A DNA stretch of 64,000 nt, taken from an uncultured Clostridia bacterium. GTDB taxonomy: Bacteria; Bacillota; Clostridia; Peptostreptococcales; Anaerovoracaceae. Numbering within the stretch: position 1 is the first letter of the stretch; each line of letters opens with the position of its first letter. The translations under genes and the position numbers were made by a program. Of this stretch, positions 53,435 through 61,484 are shown in pieces. The stretch spans positions 1 through 64,000 of the forward strand of contig CAKQQT010000007.1 in the NCBI GenBank assembly GCA_934271235.1. Direction: 5' to 3'. The notes under the pieces are model-generated. The model saw only the letters and a list, made by a program, of their open reading frames with translations. It did no database searches and was not told the DNA's origin.

Positions 53435-53639
53435 TCGCCAGTCTCCCCTCACAGATCTCCCGGATCAGAAAATTTTCTCCGGCCACCGTGACATAACGGC
53501 TGCCGTTATGCACCGTCACGGCGCTGTCCGTCAGCATCACGATCGACTGCACATTTTCCATGATCACCAGTCCCTCTTCACAGATCACCCGCGGTTTGCG
53601 AAAATCCAGATCGTAAGATACCTCTTCAAGCAGTTTCAT
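53400..53639 (-). CDS. yqfC: Sporulation protein YqfC (YabP/YqfC family)
   Basis: A 79-residue protein (up to 96 if an upstream ATG at 53690 is used) with the beta-rich YabP/YqfC core: MENVQSIVMLTDSAVTVHNG and later GRLAIEGKIQKVEFL. It works with YqfD in the forespore/mother cell membrane system. I prefer the ATG at 53639 because AGGGGGGCGGCGG lies just before it; the upstream ATGs have no ribosome site. The yqfC-yqfD order is diagnostic for spore formers. Confidence 0.88.
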   Translation of the reverse strand: MKLLEEVSYDLDFRKPRVICEEGLVIMENVQSIVMLTDSAVTVHNGSRYVTVAGENFLIREICEGRLAIEGKIQKVEFL

Positions 53640-53762
53640 CCGCCGCCCCCCTGCCGTCATCAGATCAGAAGCCACGCGCTTCCTCTTCATAGCTTATGCG
53701 CAGAGCGAGCCGCGCATGCGAAGATTTATCGTTATGTGCGCCTCCCGCCGTTTTACCGCATG

Positions 53763-53800
53763 CAAAACAAAGCACCCGGTTCCTGCCAGGTTCCGAGTGC
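53763..53800 (-). terminator. Intrinsic terminator after the unknown membrane protein gene
   Basis: On the minus strand a hairpin of GCACTCGGAACC with GGAACCGGGTGC is followed by TTTGTTTTG. It lies 32 nt after the stop of the 185-residue protein and insulates yqfC from this inserted unit. Confidence 0.85.
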
Positions 53801-53831
53801 CCGTTAAGCGCTATGGAGTTAAAACAATCTG

Positions 53832-54389
53832 TCAAGGATAGGCAGCCATGCCATACTTTTCTTGGAGCTGTGTGAAAACATCACCGGTCGTAAGCATTTC
53901 CCGGTATGCGCCGTCTTTCTCAATGATCCTGGACGGCTCATCGGTCACGCTGACAGCACAAATTTGATCCGTTCCGTCATACATGGAAAAGGTAAAGCGA
54001 TACGGCGGCCAAGTCGTAAAGCGAGCTTCGGCGCAATACTCCACAGGCAAGTCTACAATTTCAAAGCTTTCGTCCAGTAATGCCATGCAGGACCGGATCT
54101 TCTCTTTTTCTGTGAGAGAAAGAAGCGTATGTTTTTGTTCCTCGTTTTTTTCAAAAAGGTCATCAAATACAGCAACTTCTATTTTTTCGATCCGTTCCGG
54201 ATCCAGTTCCATATATTCCGAAAATCCGTATACAGTCTCTTTGCCGGTAATGCCATACACGCTTATATCCGTTGGTACCGTATAACCCACGGAATCATCG
54301 CGGCTCCAAACGAAAGATGTGATCCCGCCTACAAGGATCAGCAGGACCATCACCAGCCAAACTCGTCGATCGGAAAAGATTTTTTTCAT
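53832..54389 (-). CDS. Membrane-anchored protein, unknown
   Basis: A 185-residue protein with a basic start (MKKIFSDRRVW), one transmembrane helix or uncleaved signal (about residues 11-29, VMVLLILVGGITSFVW) and an extracytoplasmic, acidic domain (TVPTDISVYGITGKETVYGF, then a mixed alpha/beta stretch). I recognise no family. GGGAG lies 6 nt before the ATG. Together with the truncated AlbA/RecG-like gene just upstream it interrupts the conserved yqeY-yqfC neighbourhood, and a terminator follows. Confidence 0.7.
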   Translation of the reverse strand: MKKIFSDRRVWLVMVLLILVGGITSFVWSRDDSVGYTVPTDISVYGITGKETVYGFSEYMELDPERIEKIEVAVFDDLFEKNEEQKHTLLSLTEKEKIRSCMALLDESFEIVDLPVEYCAEARFTTWPPYRFTFSMYDGTDQICAVSVTDEPSRIIEKDGAYREMLTTGDVFTQLQEKYGMAAYP

Positions 54390-54412
54390 AGGCTGCTCCC
54401 TCCAAATCAATT

Positions 54413-55126
54413 TCATATTTCATTGGGCGTTTCACGGATCTCCCAGTGTCCGCTGAAGCCGCTTCCTATATAAGAAACATTCGGTATGGATTTGAGTCTC
54501 CGCTTAACCGTGGACACGCTCACGCCTAAGTCCTGCGCAATGTCTTTGGTCGTGATTTTGCGGTATTGTCTGATCAATTCGACAATTCGTTCTATTTCCG
54601 CTTTATGAGCGTCTTGCGTGTTATATTGGGGTTCATATTGAGTGTCAGCTTGGGTGTCAGCTTGGATGTCACGTTCAGCATTGTCTTGCACACCGTACGG
54701 ATAATACGTATAAGCAGCTTCGCGCACCTGATCAGACCATTCTTTTTCCTTTCTGAAAAGTGTGACCTTGAACCCATTGCCGAATTCTTCAAACAGTGGG
54801 GTCGGCAGTCCGTATTCCAGGCGCCGGCTCAGGATCCTCGGCAAGCCGGTCCCCCATGCCTCTGCGATACGCATATAATGGAACGCTTCTGCAATTGCTT
54901 CATTCCTGCAGGCAGACTTTCCTGTCTTTACAGTTTCTATATCTAAGCCTCCGTATAACATTCCCGGAGAGGAAACCTCCATTCTGTCGTCATAAATGCA
55001 GACCTGTATGCAGGATTTGTCGAGATAGCTTCTGTGCAGGACCGCATTTGCGATCGTTTCTCGGATCGCCGATATCGGAAGTTCATATACATCTCTTCGG
55101 TAGATACCTTCCATTTCCGCTCCCAT
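54413..55126 (-). pseudogene. 5'-truncated AlbA_2/RecG-like ATP-binding regulator
   Basis: A 237-residue remnant. It begins at MGAEMEGIYRRDVYELP, which in full-length relatives is the middle of the protein. The HATPase_c_4-like part (IRETIANAVLHRSYL, GMLYGGLD, AWGTGLPRILS) and a C-terminal winged helix (TTKDIAQDLGVSVSTVKRRL) remain. The N-terminal Schlafen/AlbA_2 domain of about 180-200 residues is missing, and no matching frame lies upstream. The linker contains degenerate DIQADTQADTQYEPQYNTQ repeats. Expression as a short regulator cannot be excluded. Confidence 0.7.
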
Positions 55127-55172
55127 ATATCCCGATACATTAAATTATATGCTATTTCAGCAATGATCGCAA

Positions 55173-55210
55173 GAAAAAAAATCTGAGGCAGATCAAGGGA
55201 ACTGCCTCAG
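55173..55210 (-). terminator. Intrinsic terminator after yqeY
   Basis: On the minus strand CTGAGGCAG pairs with CTGCCTCAG around a 10-nt loop, followed by ATTTTTTTTC. It lies 18 nt after the yqeY stop and ends the rpsU-yqeY transcript. Confidence 0.93.
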
Positions 55211-55227
55211 TATTTCATGGTTTCCTA

Positions 55228-55677
55228 TTACTTTTTAAGAAATTCTTCTACCACTTTTTTTACCTGTCCGCCGTCGGCAAGTCCTTTGACTTTGCCCATC
55301 GCGGCGCCCATGAGCTTGCCCATGTTCTGCATACCGCCCTCAATGTTCAGGTCGGCAGCGATCCCGGCGACCACTTCCCGCAGCTTTTCTTCGGAAAGCT
55401 GTTCCGGCAGGTACTTTTTAAGGATATCGATCTCTGCTTTGTAGGATTCGGCTAAATCTGTTCTTCCGGCTTTTTCAAAATCAGCGAGGGCATCTTTTCT
55501 CATCTTTACCTGTTTGGATAAAATTGCAACAATGCCGTCATCGTCCAGTTCCTCCCGGTGGTCGACCTCATATTGCTTGATCGCCGCGCGCGCGAAACTG
55601 ATCGTATTTTTAGCCACTTCGTCGTGCGACTTCATCGCATCTTTGAAGTCGGCCATTAATTTTTCTTTCAATGCCAT
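55228..55677 (-). CDS. yqeY: GatB/YqeY domain protein
   Basis: A 149-residue helical protein homologous to the C-terminal tRNA-binding tail of GatB. It starts LKEKLMADFKDAMKSHDEVAK and contains YLPEQLSEEKLREVV and GKLMGAAMGKVKGLADGGQVK. Its precise role is unsettled; it may aid tRNA-dependent amidation. GAGGTGA precedes the ATG. It follows rpsU by about 70 nt, a widely conserved pair. Confidence 0.93.
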   Translation of the reverse strand: MALKEKLMADFKDAMKSHDEVAKNTISFARAAIKQYEVDHREELDDDGIVAILSKQVKMRKDALADFEKAGRTDLAESYKAEIDILKKYLPEQLSEEKLREVVAGIAADLNIEGGMQNMGKLMGAAMGKVKGLADGGQVKKVVEEFLKK

Positions 55678-55749
55678 TTATCATTCACCTCGATTCACGA
55701 AAACCGCGTCTGGTCTTGTCACCGCAGGCAAGAAATGACTGTGAACGGA

Positions 55750-55929
55750 TTAGTATTTCTTAGCCTTTTTTCTAGCGGCTTCAGATTTTTTCTTTCTCTT
55801 TACGCTTGGTTTTTCGTAATGTTCTCTTTTTCTGAGTTCGCTCATAACGCCATCTCTGGCGCAGGATCTTTTAAATCTCTTCAGAGCGGATTCTAAACTT
55901 TCGTTTTCTCTTACGATTACTTGTGCCAT
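55750..55929 (-). CDS. rpsU: 30S ribosomal protein S21
   Basis: A 59-residue basic ribosomal protein: [20 protein letters not shown], then [20 protein letters not shown]. The frame is open for 14 more codons, but the ATG at 55929 follows AGGAGG and gives the universal S21 start. It lies upstream of yqeY as in Bacillus. Confidence 0.97.
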   Translation of the reverse strand: MAQVIVRENESLESALKRFKRSCARDGVMSELRKREHYEKPSVKRKKKSEAARKKAKKY

Positions 55930-56158
55930 GTTCCGATTCACCTCCTGACTTTTGTGAAATAGTTCAGCCATGAACAGATTTTATGACATTTCGCATGTCA
56001 AACCGAAATTATTATACACTTTTTTCATCCGCTTCGCAAGTTTTTTTGTAATTTTTTCTTGCAATGTTTTCGCAGTCGTTTTCACTTATTTTCTCGGGAA
56101 AAAATCCGCAGGCAGCGCGCAGCGTGCTCCCATCGCTCTGCCGGGATACCCGGTCATT

Positions 56159-57067
56159 TTACTGCTCCGCAGCCGCATGGTTCAATTTATGCATCCGGTA
56201 TTTTCGGTACGGCGCGAACAAAAAGCCCAGTCCGCGGTTGTAGACTTTAAAACCCCAGACACTGTAAAATGCGTCTTTCATGACTGCCTTGCGCGTGTGG
56301 CTGCGTACCTGTCCGCCCCACTGCACGATCTGCCCCTCACGGATCGCGGCGATCAGATCGTTGTTGCAGGTGATCTCACGGTCAAAAAGCGTATAGGCCA
56401 TCCCCACATAGGCTTCGTTATGCGCATCTGAACCGCCGGTGCAGGGTTTGCCGAGCTTGCTCGCAAGCGCGCTGGCCAGGCGGTTGGATTCTTCTTTTTC
56501 GCAGGTGTTGAAACCCTCGATAAAATCCACTTTTTGCAGGATCTCCGGCTTGCTTTTGATCTTTTTGAAGAACATGGCGCTGGAACTGCGCTGTCCGAAT
56601 GGATGCGCCGGCCCCAGGATCCCGCCGAAACGGTGTACGATGTAGATCAGTTTTTCCACCGACATGCCGCGGATCTGCAGGATCCGCAGGCGGATGTGAT
56701 CCGGCATGATGACGATAAAATGTCCGGCGTCCTTGGTATCATATTCGATCCCTGCCAGAACGCAGAACTCTTTTTTGGTCTCTTCCGCCGCCTCGCTGTA
56801 CACTTCCGTTGCGGAAGTCTGCGCGTCCTGTTTCAGAGGATGCTCCTTGTGCAGAGTCTTCTCGATCTGTTCCTCCAGATGCTCGATATTCCAAAACGAT
56901 TTGCCGTGCTTACGCATCCACTTGTGATAGCCCTTGTAAGAATCGTGGTCGGTGATCAGCATTCCATCGAATCCCTGAGCTGAAAGCAGCTCGATATATC
57001 TTTCCACGCTGACACTTGCGTCGATGGAACCCGCTTTTGTGTGACAGTGCATATCAAATTTCATCAT
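56159..57067 (-). CDS. PHP-domain phosphoesterase-like protein
   Basis: A 302-residue cytoplasmic protein of the PHP superfamily with metal-binding motifs MHCHTK near the start, ITDHDS near residue 38 and GGSDAHN near residue 215. A C-terminal PHP-associated extension follows (about 250-302). Relatives hydrolyse nucleotide or nucleic acid phosphates; the substrate is unknown. The frame continues upstream into structured repeat R2, but those codons are repeat sequence. The ATG at 57067 lies 4 nt past the repeat and has no clear Shine-Dalgarno, which is unusual for this window. Confidence 0.85.
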   Translation of the reverse strand: MMKFDMHCHTKAGSIDASVSVERYIELLSAQGFDGMLITDHDSYKGYHKWMRKHGKSFWNIEHLEEQIEKTLHKEHPLKQDAQTSATEVYSEAAEETKKEFCVLAGIEYDTKDAGHFIVIMPDHIRLRILQIRGMSVEKLIYIVHRFGGILGPAHPFGQRSSSAMFFKKIKSKPEILQKVDFIEGFNTCEKEESNRLASALASKLGKPCTGGSDAHNEAYVGMAYTLFDREITCNNDLIAAIREGQIVQWGGQVRSHTRKAVMKDAFYSVWGFKVYNRGLGFLFAPYRKYRMHKLNHAAAEQ

Positions 57068-57071
57068 ACTT

Positions 57072-57431
57072 ACAATCGTCCGGCCGCTGAGCGGCTCTGA
57101 CTTCGCCTCCTTCTCGGCAAATGCCTTCACAGTCGGTTCGTCAATCGCCTTCTACGACTTGTTCCTAGCCAGATAAAGCTGGGAAACAAAAGCAGAAGGT
57201 CTGTTTATCCATTCAAACTTCGTTTACACTCGTTTTCATGGAACAGAGCCATTCGCTCGGACACCTGTCTTGCATCTGCTCTGCCTTCGGCTTCACCTCG
57301 TCCCTTAAAGTGCCACGCGCTAAATCGCTGCACTTCTTGGCGTGAGGCCTGCCTCGCTTCTGCCATCGCCTTACGGCTCGTCAATCAGCGGGCTAGGGCT
57401 TCAATTCGCAGTGCTAAGTACATTGTACCAC
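57072..57431 (-). repeat. Modular intergenic leader element, copy R2 (X then Y)
   Basis: A 360-bp copy read leftwards, starting TGGTACAAT (-10-like box at 57422-57427) and ending CGGACGATTGT. An X module (CTAGCCCGCTGATTG to GCACTTTAAGGGAC) comes first, then a complete Y module with its long hairpin. The Y apical stem is CCAG...CTGG where R1 has CCGG...CCGG, a compensatory change. It ends 4 nt before the PHP gene start and is in the same direction. Confidence 0.85.
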
Positions 57432-57507
57432 ATTCTCACAAAAGCGGCGCAGTTTTTTTGTGATTTCCTGCAATTTCTTTTTTTGCGGCGGCTTTTGGCG
57501 GCTTCGG

Positions 57508-57864
57508 CTACGGCTCCTGTTTCGGGAACGGCGGCCAGCCCATCGGCTGCTTGCCGATCACATGGAAGTGCAGGTGCTTGACTGTCTGGAACGCATCGTC
57601 GCCGTTGTTGCTGACGACACGGTAGCCGTTTTCCAGTCCGAGGTCACGCGCGATGTCCTTGATCTTGCACATCAGATAGCCCAGCAGTTCCTGATCCTCG
57701 TCCGTGGTCGCGTCCAACGACGCGATGTGCTTTTTGGGGATCACCAGGACATGCACCGGTGCCTGCGGCTCCAGGTCGTGGAACGCGATGATCTTGTCAT
57801 CTTCGTATGCGATATTGGATGGGATTTCATGGTTTGCAATCATGCAGAATACACAGTCGCTCAT
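57508..57864 (-). CDS. HIT-family nucleotide hydrolase (HinT type)
   Basis: A 118-residue histidine-triad protein with CVFCMIANHEIPS at the N-terminus, HVLVIPKKHI in the middle and the catalytic triad HLHFHVIG near residue 100. Such proteins hydrolyse adenosine 5'-phosphoramidates. Its ATG overlaps the mtaB stop by 4 nt, with GGAG about 10 nt upstream, so it is co-translated with mtaB. Confidence 0.94.
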   Translation of the reverse strand: MSDCVFCMIANHEIPSNIAYEDDKIIAFHDLEPQAPVHVLVIPKKHIASLDATTDEDQELLGYLMCKIKDIARDLGLENGYRVVSNNGDDAFQTVKHLHFHVIGKQPMGWPPFPKQEP

Positions 57865-59201
57865 GGTAAAAGTTCTCCTTTCATTCCGTCTTGATATGAT
57901 TCCAACAGTTTTACTTTTTTGAAACAGTTTAAGTCTTCCGCGCTGCCGTAAGCGTAGAACTTGACATAATTCTCGGTATAGCCGCAGATGAGCCCCTCGC
58001 TGTCCGCAGCTTCCTCGAACAGCACGGTCCGCACTTCGCCGATGCTTTCGCTCAGGAAAATCCGCGCAGCCCGCTCTCCGGCTTCGATGAGCGCAGTCAC
58101 CCGCTCATTTTTGATCTCTCCCGGCACCTGATCTTTCATCTTGCAGGCGGCAGTTCCCTCCCGTTTGGAGTATTTAAAGGCATGGACTTTGAGAAAGCCT
58201 GCTTCCTCCACCATACGCACGCTGTCCGCAAAATCCGCGTCGGTCTCGCCCGGAAATCCGCAGATGATGTCGGTCGTAATGCCGTAATGCGGATCCTGCG
58301 CCTTGAGTACCCGGACGATATCCAGATATTCTTCCCGTGTATAGCGGCGGTTCATCGCCCGCAGGACCGTATCGCTGCCGCTCTGGATTGAGAGATGCAG
58401 ATGCGGACAAAGCTTCGGATAAGCCAGCAGGCGTTTGACGTAATCGGCGTTGACGACGGTCGGCTCCAAGGAACTCAGCCGGATGCGAAATTCTCCGTCC
58501 AACGCGTTCAGTCTGCGGATGATGATCTCAATGCCGTGCATACCGGCAGCCCTTTCTTCTTCCGAAAGCGGGTACGAAAAATTTTCCTCCGTACCGTAGA
58601 GCGCCGTATTGATGCCGGTCAGTACCAGCTCCTTGAATCCGTGCGAAAGGAGCGTCTGGGCTTCCAGTACGATCTCCTGCGGGTCACGGCTGCGCACCTG
58701 TCCGCGCGCGAAAGGGATCAGACAATAGGAACAGAAGCGGTTGCAGCCCTCCTGTATCTTGATGTAGGCTCTGGTCCGTGAATCCATGGACGTGATGATG
58801 CCTTTGTCGTGATAGGACGTCAGCGCGTCGTACTCCAGGATATGAGTCTGCTTGCGGTGATCTTGCAGATATTCGCCGATGTACTGCACCAGATGGTTCT
58901 TTTCGCCGGTCCCGGCAACGATATCCACCTCGGGCAGCGCCGCGACTTCTTCCGGTTTGACCTGCGCGTAGCAGCCGGTCACGGCGATCACGGCCTGCGG
59001 GCATTGTTTTTTCATGCGGCGGATATACTGCCGCGATTTGCGGTCCGCGAGGTTCGTCACCGTGCAGGTATTGATGATGTAAACGTCTGCCGAGTCTTCT
59101 TCGCCGGTGATCTCGTATCCGGCGCGGCGAAATTGTTCTTTCATCGCTTCGGTTTCGTATTGGTTGACCTTGCAGCCTAATGTATGAAATGCAGCCTTCA
59201 T
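57861..59201 (-). CDS. mtaB: tRNA t6A37 methylthiotransferase MtaB
   Basis: A 446-residue radical SAM enzyme that converts t6A37 to ms2t6A37 in tRNA. It has the N-terminal UPF0004 domain (FHTLGCKVNQYETEAM), the radical SAM CX3CX2C motif in CNRFCSYCLIPFARG near residue 150, and a C-terminal TRAM domain. AAGGAGG lies 4 nt before the ATG at 59201; upstream codons belong to repeat R3. It sits in the rsmE-mtaB neighbourhood seen in Bacillus, with R3 directly upstream. Confidence 0.95.
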   Translation of the reverse strand: MKAAFHTLGCKVNQYETEAMKEQFRRAGYEITGEEDSADVYIINTCTVTNLADRKSRQYIRRMKKQCPQAVIAVTGCYAQVKPEEVAALPEVDIVAGTGEKNHLVQYIGEYLQDHRKQTHILEYDALTSYHDKGIITSMDSRTRAYIKIQEGCNRFCSYCLIPFARGQVRSRDPQEIVLEAQTLLSHGFKELVLTGINTALYGTEENFSYPLSEEERAAGMHGIEIIIRRLNALDGEFRIRLSSLEPTVVNADYVKRLLAYPKLCPHLHLSIQSGSDTVLRAMNRRYTREEYLDIVRVLKAQDPHYGITTDIICGFPGETDADFADSVRMVEEAGFLKVHAFKYSKREGTAACKMKDQVPGEIKNERVTALIEAGERAARIFLSESIGEVRTVLFEEAADSEGLICGYTENYVKFYAYGSAEDLNCFKKVKLLESYQDGMKGELLP

Positions 59202-59248
59202 GGGCCCTCCTTCTCGTTGATTGTGGGCGCAGTTTGTCCCATAACCGG

Positions 59249-59582
59249 ACATTGGCCCGGACGCTGAGCGGCTCCGTCTGCGCCTTTCGGCTTGCCGATT
59301 GCCTTCTACGACTTGTTCCTAGCCGGCTACCTTAAAGTGCCACGCGCTAAAGCGCTGCACTTCTTGGCGTGAGACCTGCCTCGCCTCTGGCTTCGCTTAC
59401 GCTTGCCAATCAGCGGGCTAGGGCTTCAAAGCCCGGGAACAAAAGCAGAAGGTCTGTTTATCCATTCAAACTTCGTTTGCACTCGTTTTCATGGAACAGA
59501 ACCATTCGCTCGGGCACCTGTCTTGCATCTGCTCTGCTGTCGCTTACGCTCCGCAAGTCGCAGTGCAAGGACATTGTACCAC
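59249..59582 (-). repeat. Modular intergenic leader element, copy R3 (X nested inside Y)
   Basis: A 334-bp copy read leftwards, starting TGGTACAATGTCC and ending GGGCCAATGTCC, so CAATGTCC is present at both ends. CTTGCA-CTGC pairs with GCAG-A-TGCAAG. Here the X module sits inside the apical loop of the Y hairpin, between CGGGCTTT and TAGCCGGCTAGGAAC. A GCC-GAAA-GGC tetraloop hairpin is near the 3' end. It lies 47 nt upstream of mtaB in the same direction. Confidence 0.85.
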
Positions 59583-59732
59583 AAAATCCGGCGCGGCGAA
59601 AGAGCCGGCGCTTCTTTTTTTCGCGTCCTATGCATAAATTTAGAGAGCATGGCAGCCGCCGCTGCCTGCCGGTTTCGCGTCTGTGCTTCGGAGCGGAACA
59701 GTCCGCGCAGCGGCGGCGGAATGGAGAGATCT

Positions 59733-60677
59733 ATGAAAAAAAACAAATCGGATTATCTTCTGTTGGTTTTTCTGGCTCTGCTGATGGCCGCGGGAGTTTT
59801 TTCTTATGTGCAGGTCTGCCGGAGTGCGGCGGCTGCCTTATCATCGTCCGCGCCGGTGTCCGCGGCGGAGTCTGCTGCGGTTCCGACAGATAGCCGGGAG
59901 TCGCTTGGCATCCCGATCCTCATGTACCACGGCATTACCGAAAGCAGCGCGAAAGAAAACGATTATTTTATCAAAGCGGATCGTCTGGAAAGTGACCTGA
60001 AGTGGCTGCGTGACAACGGCTATACCTCGATCCTGCCGTCGCAGCTGATTGCTTACGCGGCAAACGGCGCCAAGCTTCCCGCGAAACCGGTGATCCTGAG
60101 TTTCGATGACGGCTACTGCAACAATTATACCTATGCGTTCCCCTTACTGCAGAAATATCAGGCCAAGGCTGTGATCGCGCTGATCGGCGCAGACTCGGAG
60201 CGCAGTTCCGACGACATTTACCGCGTGCCTGCCGCCTGCACGCTTTCCTGGGGCGAAGCCGCGCTGATGAGTAAGTCCGGCCTCGTGGAATTCGCCAGCC
60301 ACACCTACGACCTGCATCACATTGAGAACGGCCGCAAAGGCGCGGACCGTAAAAAGGGAGAATCGCTTGAAGCCTACACGCGCGTCCTGACCGAGGACCT
60401 GCAAAAAAATCAAGAAGCGATCCAAGCAGCGATCGGCAAAGCACCGCAGGTATTCGCCTGGCCTTACGGAGCCTACCCCGCGGACCGGAGCGCCGATCCG
60501 ATCCTTAAAGACATCGGGATCGCGGCGACATTCACCTCCTATCAGCGGACATCGGAAGTCCGGCGCGGAGATGCGGATTCACTTTATGGTCTCGGCCGTT
60601 ACCTGCGCACCCCCTCTTTTCGCATCGAAACGATCGCCGAAGACGCGGCTGCATTCTCAAAATCCGAAAACTCCTGA
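59733..60677 (+). CDS. Secreted/membrane-anchored polysaccharide deacetylase
   Basis: A 314-residue carbohydrate esterase family 4 (NodB-type) protein. It has an N-terminal signal/transmembrane segment (about residues 6-28), an alanine/serine linker, then the deacetylase domain with PILMYHGI, motif 1 SFDDGY (catalytic and metal aspartates), motif 2 SHTYDLHHI and motif 3 WPYGAY. It probably removes acetyl groups from peptidoglycan or another surface glycan. GGAGA lies 5 nt before the chosen ATG. It is plus-strand inside a minus-strand conserved block. Confidence 0.9.
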   Translation: MKKNKSDYLLLVFLALLMAAGVFSYVQVCRSAAAALSSSAPVSAAESAAVPTDSRESLGIPILMYHGITESSAKENDYFIKADRLESDLKWLRDNGYTSILPSQLIAYAANGAKLPAKPVILSFDDGYCNNYTYAFPLLQKYQAKAVIALIGADSERSSDDIYRVPAACTLSWGEAALMSKSGLVEFASHTYDLHHIENGRKGADRKKGESLEAYTRVLTEDLQKNQEAIQAAIGKAPQVFAWPYGAYPADRSADPILKDIGIAATFTSYQRTSEVRRGDADSLYGLGRYLRTPSFRIETIAEDAAAFSKSENS

Positions 60678-60780
60678 AAGTTTTCTCTTTTATTTTCTGC
60701 TTTTTTCTGTTAAAATAGGAATGAGACACCGATCCATATGATCCTGTTTCCTATCAGAGACAAGCGAGGGGGATATCAGC

Positions 60781-60972
60781 ATGAAAAAGAATCCAAAAAA
60801 GGAAGGAAAAAATAGACCAGCCAAAAACCGTGATTCGGTAGAAGTCAGTGTTACGGTTGACGTTTCTAAGATCGTAAGAAACGCGGCGATCGCCGGCGTT
60901 TTTATCGTCGGTATCGTTTTCGGATGCAGCACCTACCGCAAGATGCTGGAATGGCAGAAAGATGAGAAGTAG
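60781..60972 (+). CDS. Small membrane protein, unknown
   Basis: A 63-residue protein with a lysine-rich start (MKKNPKKEGKNRPAKNRD), a short amphipathic stretch (VEVSVTVDVSKIVR) and one transmembrane helix (about residues 34-50, NAAIAGVFIVGIVFGCS). GAGGGGG lies before the ATG and the next gene, a DtxR-type repressor, begins 12 nt after its stop, so the two are probably one transcript. No family recognised. Confidence 0.65.
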   Translation: MKKNPKKEGKNRPAKNRDSVEVSVTVDVSKIVRNAAIAGVFIVGIVFGCSTYRKMLEWQKDEK

Positions 60973-60984
60973 GGAGGCCCGTAT

Positions 60985-61380
60985 ATGAAACTGCAAGAAT
61001 CCGGTGAAATGTATTTAGAGACGATTTATGTTCTGTCGAAAGAGATGTCTGCTGTCCGCTCGATCGACGTCGGAGAATATATGGGTTTCAGCAAACCAAG
61101 CGTCAGCAGAGCAGTCGGCCTGTTAAAAGAAAACGGCTACATTACCGTTGATGACGGCGGACATCTGCACCTGACCGACAGCGGCCGCGAAATTGCAGCG
61201 AAAATCTATGAACGGCATACTGTGCTCTCCGCAGTCCTGACACACATCGGCGTAGACGCCAAGGTCGCGGCGGAAGATGCATGCAAGATCGAGCACGATA
61301 TCAGCGATGAGACCTTTGCCGCCATCAAGCGTTATGTCAAAGCGCGTCAGGATGAAAAGGCAGGCGCTGAGGCGAAATAA
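60985..61380 (+). CDS. DtxR-family metal-dependent transcriptional repressor
   Basis: A 131-residue regulator with an N-terminal winged helix (MYLETIYVLSKE, FSKPSVSRAVGLLKENGYI) and a dimerisation/metal domain (DACKIEHDISDETF). Predicted metal ligands are Met9, His78, Cys100, Glu103 and His104. Cys100 and Met9 follow the iron-type DtxR/IdeR pattern rather than manganese-type MntR. The C-terminal SH3-like domain of DtxR is absent. It probably represses metal uptake genes. A terminator follows. Confidence 0.92.
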   Translation: MKLQESGEMYLETIYVLSKEMSAVRSIDVGEYMGFSKPSVSRAVGLLKENGYITVDDGGHLHLTDSGREIAAKIYERHTVLSAVLTHIGVDAKVAAEDACKIEHDISDETFAAIKRYVKARQDEKAGAEAK

Positions 61381-61387
61381 CAGAAAT

Positions 61388-61450
61388 GAAAAAGAACCGG
61401 TTTCCGAGCAGGCAGACTTGCTTCCTGCATCCGGAATGCCGGTTTTTTTA
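61388..61450. terminator. Bidirectional terminator between the DtxR-type gene and rsmE
   Basis: AAGAACCGG (61392-61400) pairs with CCGGTTTTT (61439-61447), with an inner hairpin, and the T-run reaches 61449. On the minus strand the stem is followed by TTCTTTTTC. It serves both convergent genes. Confidence 0.85.
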
Positions 61451-61484
61451 TGCGAAAAATATCGTTCGGCATGCTCACTGTGCG

